The position numbers and the translations under genes are program-made. Below, in pieces: positions 1 to 9,660 of a stretch of DNA of 64,000 nucleotides (position 1 is the stretch's first letter; each line of letters begins with the position of its first letter). The notes below the pieces were generated by a model that was given only the letters and a program-made list of their open reading frames with translations, was not told the origin of the DNA and made no database searches. This DNA comes from Gottschalkiaceae bacterium SANA (GTDB lineage: Bacteria; Bacillota; Clostridia; Tissierellales; GPF-1). The stretch covers positions 1,240,001-1,304,000 of the forward strand of contig AP028876.1 of assembly GCA_036323355.1 (NCBI GenBank), in the 5' to 3' direction.

Positions 1-264
1 AACAATGCTGTTTTTCCTCCGGTTGCGGACCTTTTGTCAAAATTAGAGCATTGGGGTGTAAAAAATCGAACGGTTGGCGCTTTCGGAAACTATACTTGGA
101 GCGGTGGTGGTTTGAAAGGGATCTTGGCAACTTTTGAAAAATTGAAACTGGAGCCTGTTGGTCCCAATGTCGAGGCACAGAGCTGCATGCACTACGCAGA
201 AGAAGTCTTGTTGGATGAACTGGCAGTCAACATGGCAAAAGCTCTTATAAAGGAAGAGTGCTAG
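1..264 (+). CDS. Flavodiiron protein, C-terminal part (partial)
   Basis: The reading frame is open from base 1 and ends at 264, so only the last 87 residues are present. They fit the end of the flavodoxin domain of A-type flavoproteins (FprA/ROO family): an Asn-Tyr-Thr-Trp-Ser-Gly-Gly segment near residue 37 matches the third FMN loop, and the last 30 residues form the usual closing helix. Flavodiiron proteins reduce O2 or NO in the cytoplasm of anaerobes using a di-iron lactamase-like domain, which would lie outside the window. The phosphomutase gene follows after 13 bases, so the two may share a transcript. Family assignment is fairly safe; the O2 versus NO preference cannot be seen. Confidence 0.7.
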   Translation, partial: NNAVFPPVADLLSKLEHWGVKNRTVGAFGNYTWSGGGLKGILATFEKLKLEPVGPNVEAQSCMHYAEEVLLDELAVNMAKALIKEEC

Positions 265-277
265 ACGGGAGGTTATG

Positions 278-2005
278 ATGAATTATCGCGATGTGTATGA
301 GCAATGGATGAATAATCCTTTCTTTGACGAAGCGACAAAAGCAGAACTTCGTGGACTGGAAGGAAATGAAACTGAGATTCAGGATCGTTTTTATAAGGAT
401 TTAGAATTTGGTACAGCAGGCTTGCGTGGCATCATCGGCGCTGGCACCAACCGTATGAATGCCTATATCGTTGCCCGAGCGACCCAGGGACTGGCGGAAG
501 TTATTAAATCGGAGGGACAGGCATTTATGGATCGAGGTGTAGCGATTGCCTATGATTGCCGCCATTTTTCTCATGTGTTCTCCAAAACAGCTGCCTTGGT
601 ATTGGCAGGGAACGGAATTAAAGCCTACTTATTTGAAGACCTTCGACCAACACCGGAATTGTCATTTGCCGTTCGTCATTTGAATTGCGGAGCGGGGATT
701 GTTGTAACGGCAAGCCATAATCCACAGGAATACAATGGATATAAGGCTTATTGGGAGGATGGTGCTCAGATTCTTCCAGAGATTGCCGATGTGGTGACGG
801 AAGAAATTCTAAAGATTACGGATTTTGAATCGATTCCCATGGCGGATGAAACAGAAGCACTTGCATCTGGCCTCTTGGTGATGATTGGAAAAGAAATTGA
901 TGATATTTATATCAATAAAGTGAAGGCGTTGTCCTTGCGGGACGCGGAATTGGATAAGTCCCTGAAGATTGTCTATACCCCTTTGAATGGAGCAGGCAAT
1001 GTGCCGGTGCGCCGAATTTTGGCCGAGCGGGGGTTTGCTGATGTTACGGTGGTGCCGGAGCAAGAGATGCCGGATCCTGATTTTACAACCGTTGGCTATC
1101 CGAATCCAGAAGACACAAAGGCCTTTGCCTATGCGGAGCGTTTGGGCAAGGAAATCGGCGCTGATCTTTTGATTGCGACAGATCCGGATTGCGATCGACT
1201 AGCTGTGGAAGTGATCAACAAGGAAGGCGGCTATACAGCGCTCAATGGAAATCAAACGGGCGCCATCTTGGTTCAATACCTGTTGGAGTCCTATACGGAA
1301 TTAGGCACCATGCCTGAAAATCCTGCCATCGTCAAATCCATTGTTACGGGTGATTTGGCCAAGGTGATCGCGGAAGGCTATGGGGTCAAGACTTTTGAAG
1401 CTTTAACCGGATTTAAAAATATTTGTTCGTGGGCAAGTATTTGGGAAGAAAGCAAAGAGCAAACATTTGTCTTTGGCTATGAGGAGAGCATTGGATTCTT
1501 GGCAGGTGATTTCGTTCGTGACAAGGATGCGGTGAACGCGGCGATGTTCTTGGCGGAAGCGGCAGCCTATTATCGAACAAAAGGGAAAACCCTATTGGAT
1601 ATCTTAGAGGATATTTTTGTCAAGCATGGGACCTACCGAGAGCGTCAGGTTGCTTTGGTCCTAGAAGGGATTGAAGGAGCGGCGAGAATCAACAGGATGA
1701 TGACCAGCTATCGTGCCAATTATCCGAGTGTGGTTGGTGGCATCAAGTTGTTGGCCGCAACGGACTATGCGGTTCAAAAGCGAACCATTGCGCAAACTGG
1801 CAAAATAGAATCCGTCGAGATCCCGCCGACCAATGGCTTGAAGTTCGAGATGGAAGGGGATAGCTGGTATGCCCTTCGTCCATCGGGAACGGAGCCGAAG
1901 ATTAAGCTTTATCTCTATTCTCGCGCTGAGAATGCAGCGGAGGCGGAAGCCAAGCTGGATCAATTGGCTGAGGGTGTTTTGACGGAATTACATGCGGTTG
2001 AATAA
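278..2005 (+). CDS. Phosphoglucomutase/phosphomannomutase family protein
   Basis: A 575-residue alpha-D-phosphohexomutase, expected to interconvert hexose 1- and 6-phosphates in the cytoplasm. The catalytic phosphoserine loop TASHNP is clear near residue 145, the Mg loop DPDCDR near residue 305, the sugar loop GYEESIGFLAGD near residue 405, and the phosphate-binding loop RPSGTEPKIKLY near the end. Length and the N-terminal GTAGLRG segment fit the PgcA type of Bacillota rather than GlmM (about 450 residues). GGGAGG at 267-272 sits 5 bases before ATG 278 but only 2 before ATG 275, so 278 is preferred. A second, shorter phosphohexomutase is encoded at 44875. Confidence 0.9.
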   Translation: MNYRDVYEQWMNNPFFDEATKAELRGLEGNETEIQDRFYKDLEFGTAGLRGIIGAGTNRMNAYIVARATQGLAEVIKSEGQAFMDRGVAIAYDCRHFSHVFSKTAALVLAGNGIKAYLFEDLRPTPELSFAVRHLNCGAGIVVTASHNPQEYNGYKAYWEDGAQILPEIADVVTEEILKITDFESIPMADETEALASGLLVMIGKEIDDIYINKVKALSLRDAELDKSLKIVYTPLNGAGNVPVRRILAERGFADVTVVPEQEMPDPDFTTVGYPNPEDTKAFAYAERLGKEIGADLLIATDPDCDRLAVEVINKEGGYTALNGNQTGAILVQYLLESYTELGTMPENPAIVKSIVTGDLAKVIAEGYGVKTFEALTGFKNICSWASIWEESKEQTFVFGYEESIGFLAGDFVRDKDAVNAAMFLAEAAAYYRTKGKTLLDILEDIFVKHGTYRERQVALVLEGIEGAARINRMMTSYRANYPSVVGGIKLLAATDYAVQKRTIAQTGKIESVEIPPTNGLKFEMEGDSWYALRPSGTEPKIKLYLYSRAENAAEAEAKLDQLAEGVLTELHAVE

Positions 2006-2008
2006 GAG

Positions 2009-2030
2009 AACACCTTCGGGTGTTTTTCTT
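2009..2030 (+). terminator. Rho-independent terminator after phosphohexomutase
   Basis: AACACC and GGTGTT arms (2009-2014 and 2019-2024) close a TTCG tetraloop and run into a T-rich tract, 4 bases after the stop codon. Confidence 0.8.
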
Positions 2031-2065
2031 TTGTTGTAAATAATTCGTAAACGATCTTATATAAC

Positions 2066-2094
2066 TTGACTTACGAAATATATCGCAGTAGAAT
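2066..2094 (+). promoter_or_regulatory. Sigma-A type promoter of the RHH-clpB unit
   Basis: TTGACT (2066-2071), a 17-base spacer and TAGAAT (2089-2094) stand directly before the ribosome site at 2101. The leader would be very short. I see no CtsR or HrcA (CIRCE) heat-shock operator, which is notable for a clpB promoter. A small TCGT/ACGA inverted repeat lies at about 2045-2054, just upstream of the -35. Confidence 0.75.
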
Positions 2095-2113
2095 TAATTT
2101 AGGAGGTGAAGCC

Positions 2114-2785
2114 ATGAGTCGCAGTTTATATAGTTTAATTCTTTCTGACAGGGTGGTGGAAGCCATTGATCGGGAAGCTTATTTGCAGCAAAGCAATCGT
2201 TCGCGATTGATCGAACGTATTTTGGCGGAATATGCAGGGGTGGAAACCAAAGAAGCCCAGGTGAGAGAGATGATGGAAGAGATCGCAAAGCGATTATCCG
2301 CACAGAAGCATATTCAGGTATTGCCGAATCGGGAAACACAAAGTTTGGTGTATCAGGCGCCCATCCGATTTAAGTACAATCCAACCCTTCGCTATCGGTT
2401 GGAATGGCAAGAAATAGACGGGGACCACCAAGCGGTGTTGAAGATTTTTTCCCGCACTACGTCCCGATCTTTGGCGGATGCATTGGAGACATTTTTTTTG
2501 CAGATGAATCGCTGGGAGACAGAGTACGTCCCCTTTATGCAGGGAGAGAATTGCTTGTATCGGAATGAGGGAAAGGGTACCATTCAATTTGTAAAGATCT
2601 TGTATGTGGGATCTTCGGCATATGAGGAAGTAAGTCGATTGATCAGCCGTTATTTGCGACTGTTGAATACGGCCATTGAGCAGTATTTTTCCTCCGATGA
2701 TCCCGTGATTCGGGAAAAACGGGGACGAGAGGTCTTAAGTCGTTGGGGCGAGGAGATTCGAAAGGAGGCAAATCGATGGAAATGA
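2114..2785 (+). CDS. Ribbon-helix-helix (CopG/Arc-like) regulator, translationally coupled to clpB
   Basis: 223 residues. The first 45 residues look like a ribbon-helix-helix DNA-binding unit (a short beta strand at SLYSLILSD, then two helices ending at ERILAEYAG). The rest, rich in charged helices, matches no family I recognise. ATG 2114 is chosen because AGGAGGTGA lies at 2101-2109; the frame extends upstream to 2066, but that start would lie on the -35 box. The last 10 bases overlap clpB and carry its ribosome site, so translation is coupled. A local role in controlling clpB, perhaps by binding its own promoter, is inference from position. Confidence 0.65.
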   Translation: MSRSLYSLILSDRVVEAIDREAYLQQSNRSRLIERILAEYAGVETKEAQVREMMEEIAKRLSAQKHIQVLPNRETQSLVYQAPIRFKYNPTLRYRLEWQEIDGDHQAVLKIFSRTTSRSLADALETFFLQMNRWETEYVPFMQGENCLYRNEGKGTIQFVKILYVGSSAYEEVSRLISRYLRLLNTAIEQYFSSDDPVIREKRGREVLSRWGEEIRKEANRWK

Positions 2786-5370
2786 ATCGATTGACACAAA
2801 AATCAATGAGTGCTTTGCAGCGTGCAGAGCAAATAGCCAAGGAAAATGGCAGTCCAGAGTTGAGACCCATGCATCTTTTTCTTGCACTCAACGAGGATTC
2901 GGAGGGACTGATTCCAAGAACCCTTGAGAAGATGGATATTGACCTTGCGAGGGTGAAGAAAGAGGCAACCGACTTGATCGAGGGTTATCCAAAGATGCAG
3001 GGTGGAACATTGTCCGTATCGGCCGCGATGGATCGAGTTATGAATGCAGCGGAGCGGGAAGCCAAAAAGATGAAGGATGAGTATTATTCAGTTGAGCATT
3101 TTTTCTTGGGACTGATCGATGAGGCGCCCAAAGATTTGCTAGACTTGTTAAACCGATTTGATTTGACTAAAGCTCGATTTCTACAAGCCCTGCAAGGAAT
3201 TCGTGGGAATCAGCGGGTGGTGTCGGAAAATCCGGAATCGACTTATGATGTTTTGGAAAAATATGGTCATGATTTGGTAAAGGAAGCCAGAGAAAATCAA
3301 CTGGATCCGGTGATTGGACGCGATGAAGAAATTCGTCATGTGGTACGTATTCTATCCCGAAAAACAAAGAATAATCCTGTCTTGATTGGAGAGCCTGGGG
3401 TGGGGAAAACAGCCATTGCAGAGGGATTGGCACAACGGATTGTAAAAGGTGATGTGCCGGAGAGTTTGAAGAACAAACGGATTTTTTCATTGGACATGGG
3501 TTCCTTGATTGCTGGAGCCAAGTATCGAGGTGAATTTGAGGAGCGCTTCAAAGCAGTTTTAAAGGAAATTCAAGAAAGCGACGGTCAGATCCTTCTCTTT
3601 ATGGATGAGCTTCATACAGTGGTGGGTGCTGGAAAGACTGAGGGTGCCATGGATGCGGGAAATATGCTTAAGCCTTTGCTGGCCAGAGGCCTTCTTCATT
3701 GTATTGGAGCAACGACCCTTAAGGAATATCACCGATATATCGAAAAAGACGCAGCCTTGGAAAGACGTTTCCAACCGGTGCTTGTGAATGAACCGTCCGT
3801 TGAAGACACGATTTCAATTTTGCGGGGATTGAAAGAGCGCTATGAAAATTTTCATGGCGTTAAAATTGCCGATGCGGCCCTGCTTTCGGCAGCGACCCTT
3901 TCTAACCGTTATATTTCGGATCGATTCTTGCCAGATAAGGCGATTGACTTGGTGGATGAAGCCTGTGCCATGATCCGAACGGAGATGGAGTCCATGCCCG
4001 AGGAAGTCGATCAAGTTTCTCGAAGGATGATGACTCTAGAAATTGAAGAGGCGGCCTTAAAGAAAGAAAAGGATGAGATGAGTAAAGAACGGTTAGAAGT
4101 GGTCAAGCGTTTGTTAGCCCAGGATCGAGAGCAATTGACAGCCATGCGTGCACAATGGGAGGCGGAAAAGTCTCAAATTGGTAATGTGCAGGAATTGCGG
4201 TCACGCCTGGAAAATTTGCAATTTAAAATCGAGGAGGCGGAGCGGGCATATGATTTAAATCGAGCGGCTGAATTGAAATATGGTGAATTACCTGCTGCGA
4301 AGGAAGCACTTCATTCCGCAGAAAAGGACATGGAAATGCGTAGAGGAGAGCGGGATAGTCTGCTTCGAGAAGGGGTAACTGAGGAGGAAATTGCGGAGAT
4401 CATTTCCAGGTGGACAGGCATTCCGTTAGCAAAACTGGTGGAGAGTGAGAAGGAAAAACTTCTACGTCTGGAAGATCGTCTGCATGAACGGGTGATTGGC
4501 CAGGACGAAGCGGTCCGATTGGTCTCCGATGCAATTTTTAGATCTCGCGCTGGGATCCAGGACCCCCGTAGACCCATTGGTTCCTTTATCTTTTTAGGAC
4601 CTACGGGCGTCGGCAAGACGGAGTTGGCCAAGGCTTTGTCAGAGACCCTCTTTGATTCTGAAGATAACCTGGTTCGCATTGATATGAGTGAATACATGGA
4701 GCGCCATGCTGTCAGCAAATTGATTGGGGCACCGCCAGGATATGTGGGCTATGAGGAGGGCGGTCAACTCACCGAGATCATTCGCCGTAAGCCCTATTCA
4801 GTGGTTCTTTTCGATGAAATAGAAAAGGCGCATAAGGAGGTATTTAATATCCTTTTGCAAGTCTTGGATGATGGAAGAATTACTGATGCGCAGGGACGAA
4901 CGGTAGATTTCAAGAACACGGTGATTATTATGACATCGAATTTGGGGAGCGAGCTTCTATTGGAAGAACTAGAAGTTACGGAGCTCATTAGTGTAAGGAC
5001 TCGGGATGCCGTTATGAGTCGCTTGCGTGGACATTTTCGACCAGAATTTTTGAACCGCATTGACGAAATTGTCCTCTATAAGCCTTTGAGTCGATCAGAG
5101 ATCTACCAAATCTTGACCTTGCAGCTGGAGATCCTGCAGAAGCGTTTAGCGGATCGCAAGCTTCAGATTCAGTTGACACAAGGTGCGCGCGATGTGATTG
5201 TTGAACATGGATACAATCCAATCTATGGTGCAAGACCACTGAAACGTTATCTTCAAAGAGAAGTGGAAACAGCCCTTGCCAAGTTGATTTTAAGAGAATC
5301 GGTGACCATGGGTGCAAGCATAGAGATTGATGGAGTCGGTGGTGTCTTGTCCTACCGGATTCTCAAGTAA
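2776..5370 (+). CDS. clpB: ATP-dependent disaggregase ClpB
   Basis: 864 residues, the normal ClpB length. In order: double Clp-N domain (about 1-145); AAA module 1 with Walker A GEPGVGKT at 205-212; a coiled-coil M domain (about 400-525) rich in Glu, Lys and Arg; AAA module 2 with Walker A GPTGVGKT at 608-615; and the C-terminal D2-small domain with GARPLKR. The coiled-coil length separates it from ClpC and ClpA. ClpB works with DnaK/DnaJ/GrpE to pull apart protein aggregates in the cytoplasm. AAAGGAGG at 2761-2768 precedes ATG 2776, inside the end of the upstream gene. A terminator follows. Confidence 0.95.
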   Translation: MEMNRLTQKSMSALQRAEQIAKENGSPELRPMHLFLALNEDSEGLIPRTLEKMDIDLARVKKEATDLIEGYPKMQGGTLSVSAAMDRVMNAAEREAKKMKDEYYSVEHFFLGLIDEAPKDLLDLLNRFDLTKARFLQALQGIRGNQRVVSENPESTYDVLEKYGHDLVKEARENQLDPVIGRDEEIRHVVRILSRKTKNNPVLIGEPGVGKTAIAEGLAQRIVKGDVPESLKNKRIFSLDMGSLIAGAKYRGEFEERFKAVLKEIQESDGQILLFMDELHTVVGAGKTEGAMDAGNMLKPLLARGLLHCIGATTLKEYHRYIEKDAALERRFQPVLVNEPSVEDTISILRGLKERYENFHGVKIADAALLSAATLSNRYISDRFLPDKAIDLVDEACAMIRTEMESMPEEVDQVSRRMMTLEIEEAALKKEKDEMSKERLEVVKRLLAQDREQLTAMRAQWEAEKSQIGNVQELRSRLENLQFKIEEAERAYDLNRAAELKYGELPAAKEALHSAEKDMEMRRGERDSLLREGVTEEEIAEIISRWTGIPLAKLVESEKEKLLRLEDRLHERVIGQDEAVRLVSDAIFRSRAGIQDPRRPIGSFIFLGPTGVGKTELAKALSETLFDSEDNLVRIDMSEYMERHAVSKLIGAPPGYVGYEEGGQLTEIIRRKPYSVVLFDEIEKAHKEVFNILLQVLDDGRITDAQGRTVDFKNTVIIMTSNLGSELLLEELEVTELISVRTRDAVMSRLRGHFRPEFLNRIDEIVLYKPLSRSEIYQILTLQLEILQKRLADRKLQIQLTQGARDVIVEHGYNPIYGARPLKRYLQREVETALAKLILRESVTMGASIEIDGVGGVLSYRILK

Positions 5371-5376
5371 AAGACG

Positions 5377-5408
5377 AAGCCCCATATCTTTTGGTATGGG
5401 GCTTTATC
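5377..5408 (+). terminator. Terminator after clpB
   Basis: Perfect 10-bp arms AAGCCCCATA / TATGGGGCTT (5377-5386 and 5395-5404) begin 7 bases after the clpB stop. The T tract that follows is short. Confidence 0.75.
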
Positions 5409-5447
5409 ATGATCCATATTGGGCTGGGTATGCGCTGTGGATTCGAA

Positions 5448-5476
5448 TTGCCTAAGGAAAGATTTCATGGTAAACT
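5448..5476 (+). promoter_or_regulatory. Possible promoter of a short transcription unit
   Basis: TTGCCT (5448-5453), 17 bases, TAAACT (5471-5476). Predicted transcription would start close to the ribosome site of the small ORF at 5495 and stop at the terminator at 5642. Confidence 0.45.
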
Positions 5477-5494
5477 AGAGGCCGGAGGGCGAAT

Positions 5495-5614
5495 ATGAGA
5501 GGTCAAAATCAAATCAATACAACTTTAACCAAGTTACCTTTATGTTTGCTAGCAATTTCTGGAATTTCTGCTTTTTACGGGACGGGTGCGTCTAAAATTC
5601 GATATGAATCGTAA
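5495..5614 (+). CDS. Small hydrophobic protein, 39 residues (unrecognised)
   Basis: ATG 5495 is preceded by GGAGGG (5483-5488) with a 6-base gap. The product starts with a polar segment (MRGQNQINTTLTK), has one hydrophobic stretch of about 16 residues (LPLCLLAISGISAFYG) and ends with a short basic tail, which fits a small membrane-inserted peptide. It lies alone between the clpB terminator and its own promoter-like and terminator sequences (5448-5670). I do not recognise it. A non-coding RNA that happens to carry an ORF is the main alternative. Confidence 0.35.
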   Translation: MRGQNQINTTLTKLPLCLLAISGISAFYGTGASKIRYES

Positions 5615-5641
5615 AGGGCAAATGGATGATCAAGCTTGTTG

Positions 5642-5671
5642 CAGATCAACTTTTGTTGATCTGTTTTTTTT
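5642..5671 (+). terminator. Terminator of the short unit
   Basis: CAGATCAAC / GTTGATCTG (5642-5650 and 5655-5663) around a TTTT loop, followed by seven or more T. It lies 60 bases before the MFS gene and ends whatever is transcribed from about 5480. Confidence 0.85.
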
Positions 5672-5733
5672 ATGTCCAATTTAGACCGGGTGGGAATTAC
5701 AATACTTGATGAATTTCAGAAAGAGGGAGAACA

Positions 5734-6939
5734 ATGACAAAAACAGTTGAGAATAAGTTGAGAGACAATGTGAAAAAGAATTACCTGTATTCATTCATGG
5801 CTAATTTTAATTTGACCCAGGGGGTATGGATGCTCTATCTGGCTTATCGAGGCTTGTCCTTATTTGAAATAGGGATGATGGAATCGATTTTTCATATTAC
5901 TTCCTTTACGATGGAAGTGCCGACAGGAATGATTGCGGACTTATATGGCAGAAAGACCAGCAGAATTTTAGGGAGGCTATTGGCTGTTGTTTCAACAGTG
6001 ATCATGCTCTTGTCTACGAACTTGGTTTTCTTTATGATGAGTTTTATCTTCAGTGCCTTGAGTTATAACCTTGAATCTGGAGCGGGAGATGCCTTGATCT
6101 ATGATTCCCTCAAGTCGATCGGCCAAGAAAATGACTATATGAAAATTACGGGACGAAGGGAGATCTTCTATCAGTTGGCATCAACAGGCGCTCTTCTAAT
6201 CGGTGGTTATCTGGCAACAATCGATTATTTGCTCGTATATCAATTTGCTTTTGTAATCGGTGTGCTTACCCTTGTACAGACCTTTTCCTTTACAGAGCCC
6301 GAGTATGGAAAAATTGAGCATGAGGAAAATGGGTTTAAAACCATGGTCAAGCAATTAAAGCGCAGCATGGGTGTGCTTGCGGCGGATAAGAAGATTGGTT
6401 TTCTAATTGTTGTGGTAGAGGTCTTTTCTTTGTATTTTACAACGGAGTTTTTTTACATGCAGAACTTGATGAAATTAGCTGGCCGTACGGAGTTTGAAAT
6501 TGGCGCTACCTTGGCCATTGGTTCTTTGGGAGGAGCTTTTATGGCGTCGAGGGTTCATAAATTTGATGAAAAATATTCCCCTGATCAATTACTGCGTGCT
6601 TTTCCAGTATTGGGAATTATCGGCTTTTGGCTGATGGCCATACCGAGTATTACTTGGTTTGCATTTATCTTTTTATCCCTTGTTGAGGGTGCAATGTTTG
6701 TTTCCATCAGTGATTATATCAATCGATTGATTCCATCTGAGCAACGGGCGACCATCCTTTCTTTTCAGAGCATGCTCTTTAGTATTCTAATGATTGTCTT
6801 GTTTCCGCTTGTTGGTAAAATCGGAGATCTCTTTGGTTTGGGACGCGCATTTTTCATCATTGCAATCTTTGCGACAGTGACACTTGGGGTCCTTCAATAC
6901 ATTGTGACAACAAAGGCGAGCACTTTCAATAGCTTGTAG
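5734..6939 (+). CDS. MFS transporter
   Basis: 401 residues with about 12 hydrophobic segments in two halves. The loop between segments 2 and 3 carries the major facilitator signature: an acidic residue, then GMIADLYGRKTSR at about residues 67-80. The middle loop (about 185-210) is charged and cytoplasmic. The type with an N-terminal YLYSFMANF segment is common among Bacillota drug or sugar efflux MFS proteins, but the substrate cannot be read from sequence. AGAGGGAGA lies upstream of ATG 5734. No operon partner: a terminator stands before it and a new promoter after it. Confidence 0.85.
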   Translation: MTKTVENKLRDNVKKNYLYSFMANFNLTQGVWMLYLAYRGLSLFEIGMMESIFHITSFTMEVPTGMIADLYGRKTSRILGRLLAVVSTVIMLLSTNLVFFMMSFIFSALSYNLESGAGDALIYDSLKSIGQENDYMKITGRREIFYQLASTGALLIGGYLATIDYLLVYQFAFVIGVLTLVQTFSFTEPEYGKIEHEENGFKTMVKQLKRSMGVLAADKKIGFLIVVVEVFSLYFTTEFFYMQNLMKLAGRTEFEIGATLAIGSLGGAFMASRVHKFDEKYSPDQLLRAFPVLGIIGFWLMAIPSITWFAFIFLSLVEGAMFVSISDYINRLIPSEQRATILSFQSMLFSILMIVLFPLVGKIGDLFGLGRAFFIIAIFATVTLGVLQYIVTTKASTFNSL

Positions 6940-7004
6940 AGAACCGGTGGATGAAAGCCTTGATTTGAGCGGTTTTGAAAGCGGATTGAAAGTGGGTTTT
7001 TCGA

Positions 7005-7033
7005 TTGACAAAAGTGCTTTGCTGTAATATCAT
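7005..7033 (+). promoter_or_regulatory. Promoter of the T-box/asnS unit
   Basis: TTGACA (7005-7010), 17-base spacer, TATCAT (7028-7033). It directly precedes the T-box leader. Confidence 0.8.
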
Positions 7034-7039
7034 AAATAG

Positions 7040-7275
7040 GGAAAGCTAACGATAGGAAGAGTAGTTTTTGTTACTTATGCAAAGCGAGCCAGAGACAGTG
7101 AAAGTCTGGTCATAAGGCAGAGATGAAAAACATCCTTGAGGCGCTGCATGGAAACAGATGGAGTATATGCAGACGGCAACCGACCGTTATCGGATTGAGT
7201 GACACGCAATCTCGCGTGTAACTAGGGTGGTACCGCGAATAGACCTTTCGTCCCTTTTGGGATGAGAGGTTTTTT
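7040..7275 (+). promoter_or_regulatory. T-box riboswitch, Asn specifier
   Basis: The conserved T-box element AGGGTGGTACCGCG is at 7224-7237. A terminator hairpin with arms around AGACCTTTCGTCCC and GGGATGAGAGGT plus a T run is at 7241-7275. Stem I carries the usual AGAGACAGTGAAAGTCTGG distal part (7091-7109). The probable specifier triplet is AAC at 7129-7131, just before ATCCTTGAGG, which is an Asn codon and agrees with the asnS gene downstream. Uncharged tRNA-Asn should favour the antiterminator. About 150 bases with no evident gene separate the terminator from the start of asnS. Confidence 0.93.
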
Positions 7276-7425
7276 TATTTACAATGAATCAATCTTCGTT
7301 ACGTCTTCAGCAAGGATTCAACTTGCTGACAAAGGCAAGGGTTCAATCAACGAGTAGGGTGTAAACGAAGAGGATCTGTCTTGAACAAGGATCAAGGCAG
7401 AATTCATGAATTGAGGAGGAAGAAA

Positions 7426-8817
7426 ATGGAAGGCATTAAGATTCGAGAAATTCACAACCATGCAGAACGCTTTGAAAATCAAGAAATTACCGTAATGGGA
7501 TGGGTGCGCACCAATCGCGGATCCAAGCATTTTGGTTTTATTGAGTTAAATGACGGTTCTCATTTTAGGGGCATTCAAGTTGTCTATGAGGGCGAACTGG
7601 AAAATTTTGATGTGATAAAGAAATTTAGTGTTTCATCATCTTTGAAAGTGAAAGGAATCCTGGTACTAACACCAGAAAGTAAACAACCTTATGAGGTGAA
7701 AGCAACTTCGATTGAAATGCTAGGGGATTGTCCAAGTGATTATCCTTTGCAAAAAAAACGCCATAGTTTTGAATATTTGCGAACGATTGCGCATTTACGA
7801 CCGCGGACCAATACCTTTTCAGCTGTATTCCGTGTTCGGTCATTGGCTGCTTTTGCCATTCATCAATATTTTCAGGATCAAGGATTTGTATATGTGCATA
7901 CACCAATCATTACGGGTTCCGACGCTGAGGGCGCAGGAGAGATGTTCCGTGTGACAACACTAGATCTTCAAAATCTGCCTCGTACAGAAGAAGGCAAATT
8001 GGATGAAAAGCGAGATTTCTTCGGGAAGGAAACGAATTTGACTGTATCGGGTCAATTGTCTGCTGAGACTTATGCCTTGGCTATGAGAGACGTCTATACC
8101 TTTGGACCGACTTTCCGTGCTGAGAACTCCAATACGGCACGCCATGCAGCGGAGTTTTGGATGATTGAACCAGAAATTGCCTTTGCTGATCTTCAAGATG
8201 ATATGGAAATGGCTGAAGGTATGTTGAAGTATATTATTTCTTACGTAATGGAGAAGGCGCCAGAAGAGTTGGAATTTTTCAATAAGTTTGTGGACAAGGG
8301 ATTGCTGGAGCGGCTAAATCATGTTCTTACTTCTGATTTTGCCCGCATTACCTATACGGAAGCCATTGAAATTTTGCAAAAGGCAGATCATAAATTTGAC
8401 TTCCCAGTTTCATGGGGGATCGATTTACAAACGGAGCATGAGCGATATATCACTGAAGAGGTGTATAACCGTCCTGTATTCGTTACGGATTATCCAAAGG
8501 AAATCAAGGCCTTTTATATGCGTTTGAATGACGATAAGAAGACCGTAGCGGCCATGGACTTGCTTGTACCGGGTATTGGTGAGATTATCGGTGGAAGCCA
8601 GCGTGAAGAACGTCTGGATGTCTTGCAAACAAGAATTAAGGAAATGGGTCTTAGTGAAGAAGATTACTGGTGGTATTTGGAGCTTAGAAAGTACGGAACG
8701 GCCAAGCACGCTGGCTTCGGCTTGGGATTTGAAAGAGCGATTATGTATTTGACAGGAATGGCAAATATTCGTGACGTTGTTTCTTTTCCACGTACGGTGA
8801 AAAACGCAGAATTTTAA
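7426..8817 (+). CDS. asnS: Asparaginyl-tRNA synthetase
   Basis: 463 residues, the normal AsnRS length. An N-terminal OB-fold anticodon-binding domain (about 1-105; [20 protein letters not shown]) is followed by a class II catalytic core with motif 2 at [15 protein letters not shown] and motif 3 at [15 protein letters not shown] near the C-terminus. AsnRS charges tRNA-Asn in the cytoplasm. The T-box upstream has an Asn codon as specifier, which supports AsnRS over the similar AspRS. ATG 7426 is used because GAGGAGGA lies at 7413-7420; an upstream in-frame TTG at 7381 has no ribosome site. The relQ-like gene follows after 50 bases. Confidence 0.95.
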   Translation: MEGIKIREIHNHAERFENQEITVMGWVRTNRGSKHFGFIELNDGSHFRGIQVVYEGELENFDVIKKFSVSSSLKVKGILVLTPESKQPYEVKATSIEMLGDCPSDYPLQKKRHSFEYLRTIAHLRPRTNTFSAVFRVRSLAAFAIHQYFQDQGFVYVHTPIITGSDAEGAGEMFRVTTLDLQNLPRTEEGKLDEKRDFFGKETNLTVSGQLSAETYALAMRDVYTFGPTFRAENSNTARHAAEFWMIEPEIAFADLQDDMEMAEGMLKYIISYVMEKAPEELEFFNKFVDKGLLERLNHVLTSDFARITYTEAIEILQKADHKFDFPVSWGIDLQTEHERYITEEVYNRPVFVTDYPKEIKAFYMRLNDDKKTVAAMDLLVPGIGEIIGGSQREERLDVLQTRIKEMGLSEEDYWWYLELRKYGTAKHAGFGLGFERAIMYLTGMANIRDVVSFPRTVKNAEF

Positions 8818-8867
8818 ATCCCAGATTTTGGGGTATTTAATACTCGGATAGATTGGAGGCGTGTAAC

Positions 8868-9653
8868 GTGATTCCAAATTGGAAAGAGATTTTAATTGTA
8901 TATGAGCAAGCCGTCGATGAGTTGAAATTGAAGTTCAAGCGAATTCGTAAAGAATTTCGTGCCATGGATGAGTATTCTCCGATCGAGTTTGTTACGGGAC
9001 GAGTCAAAGAGATCAATAGCATTATTAACAAAGCAAACTTGAGGGGAATTCCGATCTCAGATGTGGAAACGGGAATTGAGGATATTGCCGGCATTCGAAT
9101 CATGTGTCAGTTCGAGGATGATATTCATCGCGTGGTAGATTTGATTAAGAGTCGCTATGATATGGAAGTGGTGGAAGAACGGGACTATGTGACCAATCAT
9201 AAGGAGAGCGGATACCGCAGTTACCATATGATTATTCGCTATCGCGTGAATACTGCTCATGGCGTGAAGCCGGTCTTAGCGGAGATTCAGATTCGTACTC
9301 TTGCCATGAATTTTTGGGCAACCATTGAACATTCCTTAAACTATAAATTTGATCAGCAGATTCCAGAGCATATTGGTGCACGATTGCAGGAGGCTGCGGA
9401 GGCGGTTTATAATTTGGATCGGCAGATGTCGCAAATTCGGGAAGAGATTATGGATGCGCAGGAATTATTTGCTTCTCGTGCGCATTTGGTGGAAGATTCT
9501 ATGAATATGCTGCAGAACTTGTATATGTCGGGCAAGGTTGATGAGATCGACGAGCTTTATGATGAATTTATGCTTTTGCAGAAAAAGGGAAATTTAAAGC
9601 AACTGCGAGAATTTCGTCAGCGGCTGACGATTTCTATGAAAAATAGATTTTAA
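8868..9653 (+). CDS. relQ: Small alarmone synthetase, RelQ type ((p)ppGpp synthetase)
   Basis: 261 residues, starting at GTG 8868 (TTGGAGG at 8853-8859, 8-base gap). It has the synthetase core only, with no hydrolase or TGS/ACT domains. Motifs: DIAGIR (73-77), the GTP/G-loop segment KESGYRSYH (112-120), AEIQIRT (138-144) and ATIEHSLNYK (151-160), followed by a long C-terminal helical region as in RelQ. The family transfers pyrophosphate from ATP to GTP or GDP in the cytoplasm. It lies 50 bases after asnS with only a weak hairpin between, so it may be read from the T-box-controlled transcript. A bidirectional terminator follows. Confidence 0.9.
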   Translation: MIPNWKEILIVYEQAVDELKLKFKRIRKEFRAMDEYSPIEFVTGRVKEINSIINKANLRGIPISDVETGIEDIAGIRIMCQFEDDIHRVVDLIKSRYDMEVVEERDYVTNHKESGYRSYHMIIRYRVNTAHGVKPVLAEIQIRTLAMNFWATIEHSLNYKFDQQIPEHIGARLQEAAEAVYNLDRQMSQIREEIMDAQELFASRAHLVEDSMNMLQNLYMSGKVDEIDELYDEFMLLQKKGNLKQLREFRQRLTISMKNRF

Positions 9654-9660
9654 TAACAAA

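Noticed and set aside
4311-5317. Minus-strand open frames under clpB (up to 135 codons)
   Set aside because: They lie antisense to a clear clpB, have no ribosome site, and show low-complexity Ser/Arg-rich products typical of reversed coding sequence.
7381-7425. TTG start 15 codons upstream for asnS
   Set aside because: No ribosome site, and those codons would include the GAGGAGGA that serves ATG 7426.
8425-8877. 150-codon minus-strand frame at the asnS end
   Set aside because: Antisense to the class II motif 3 region of asnS; no ribosome site.
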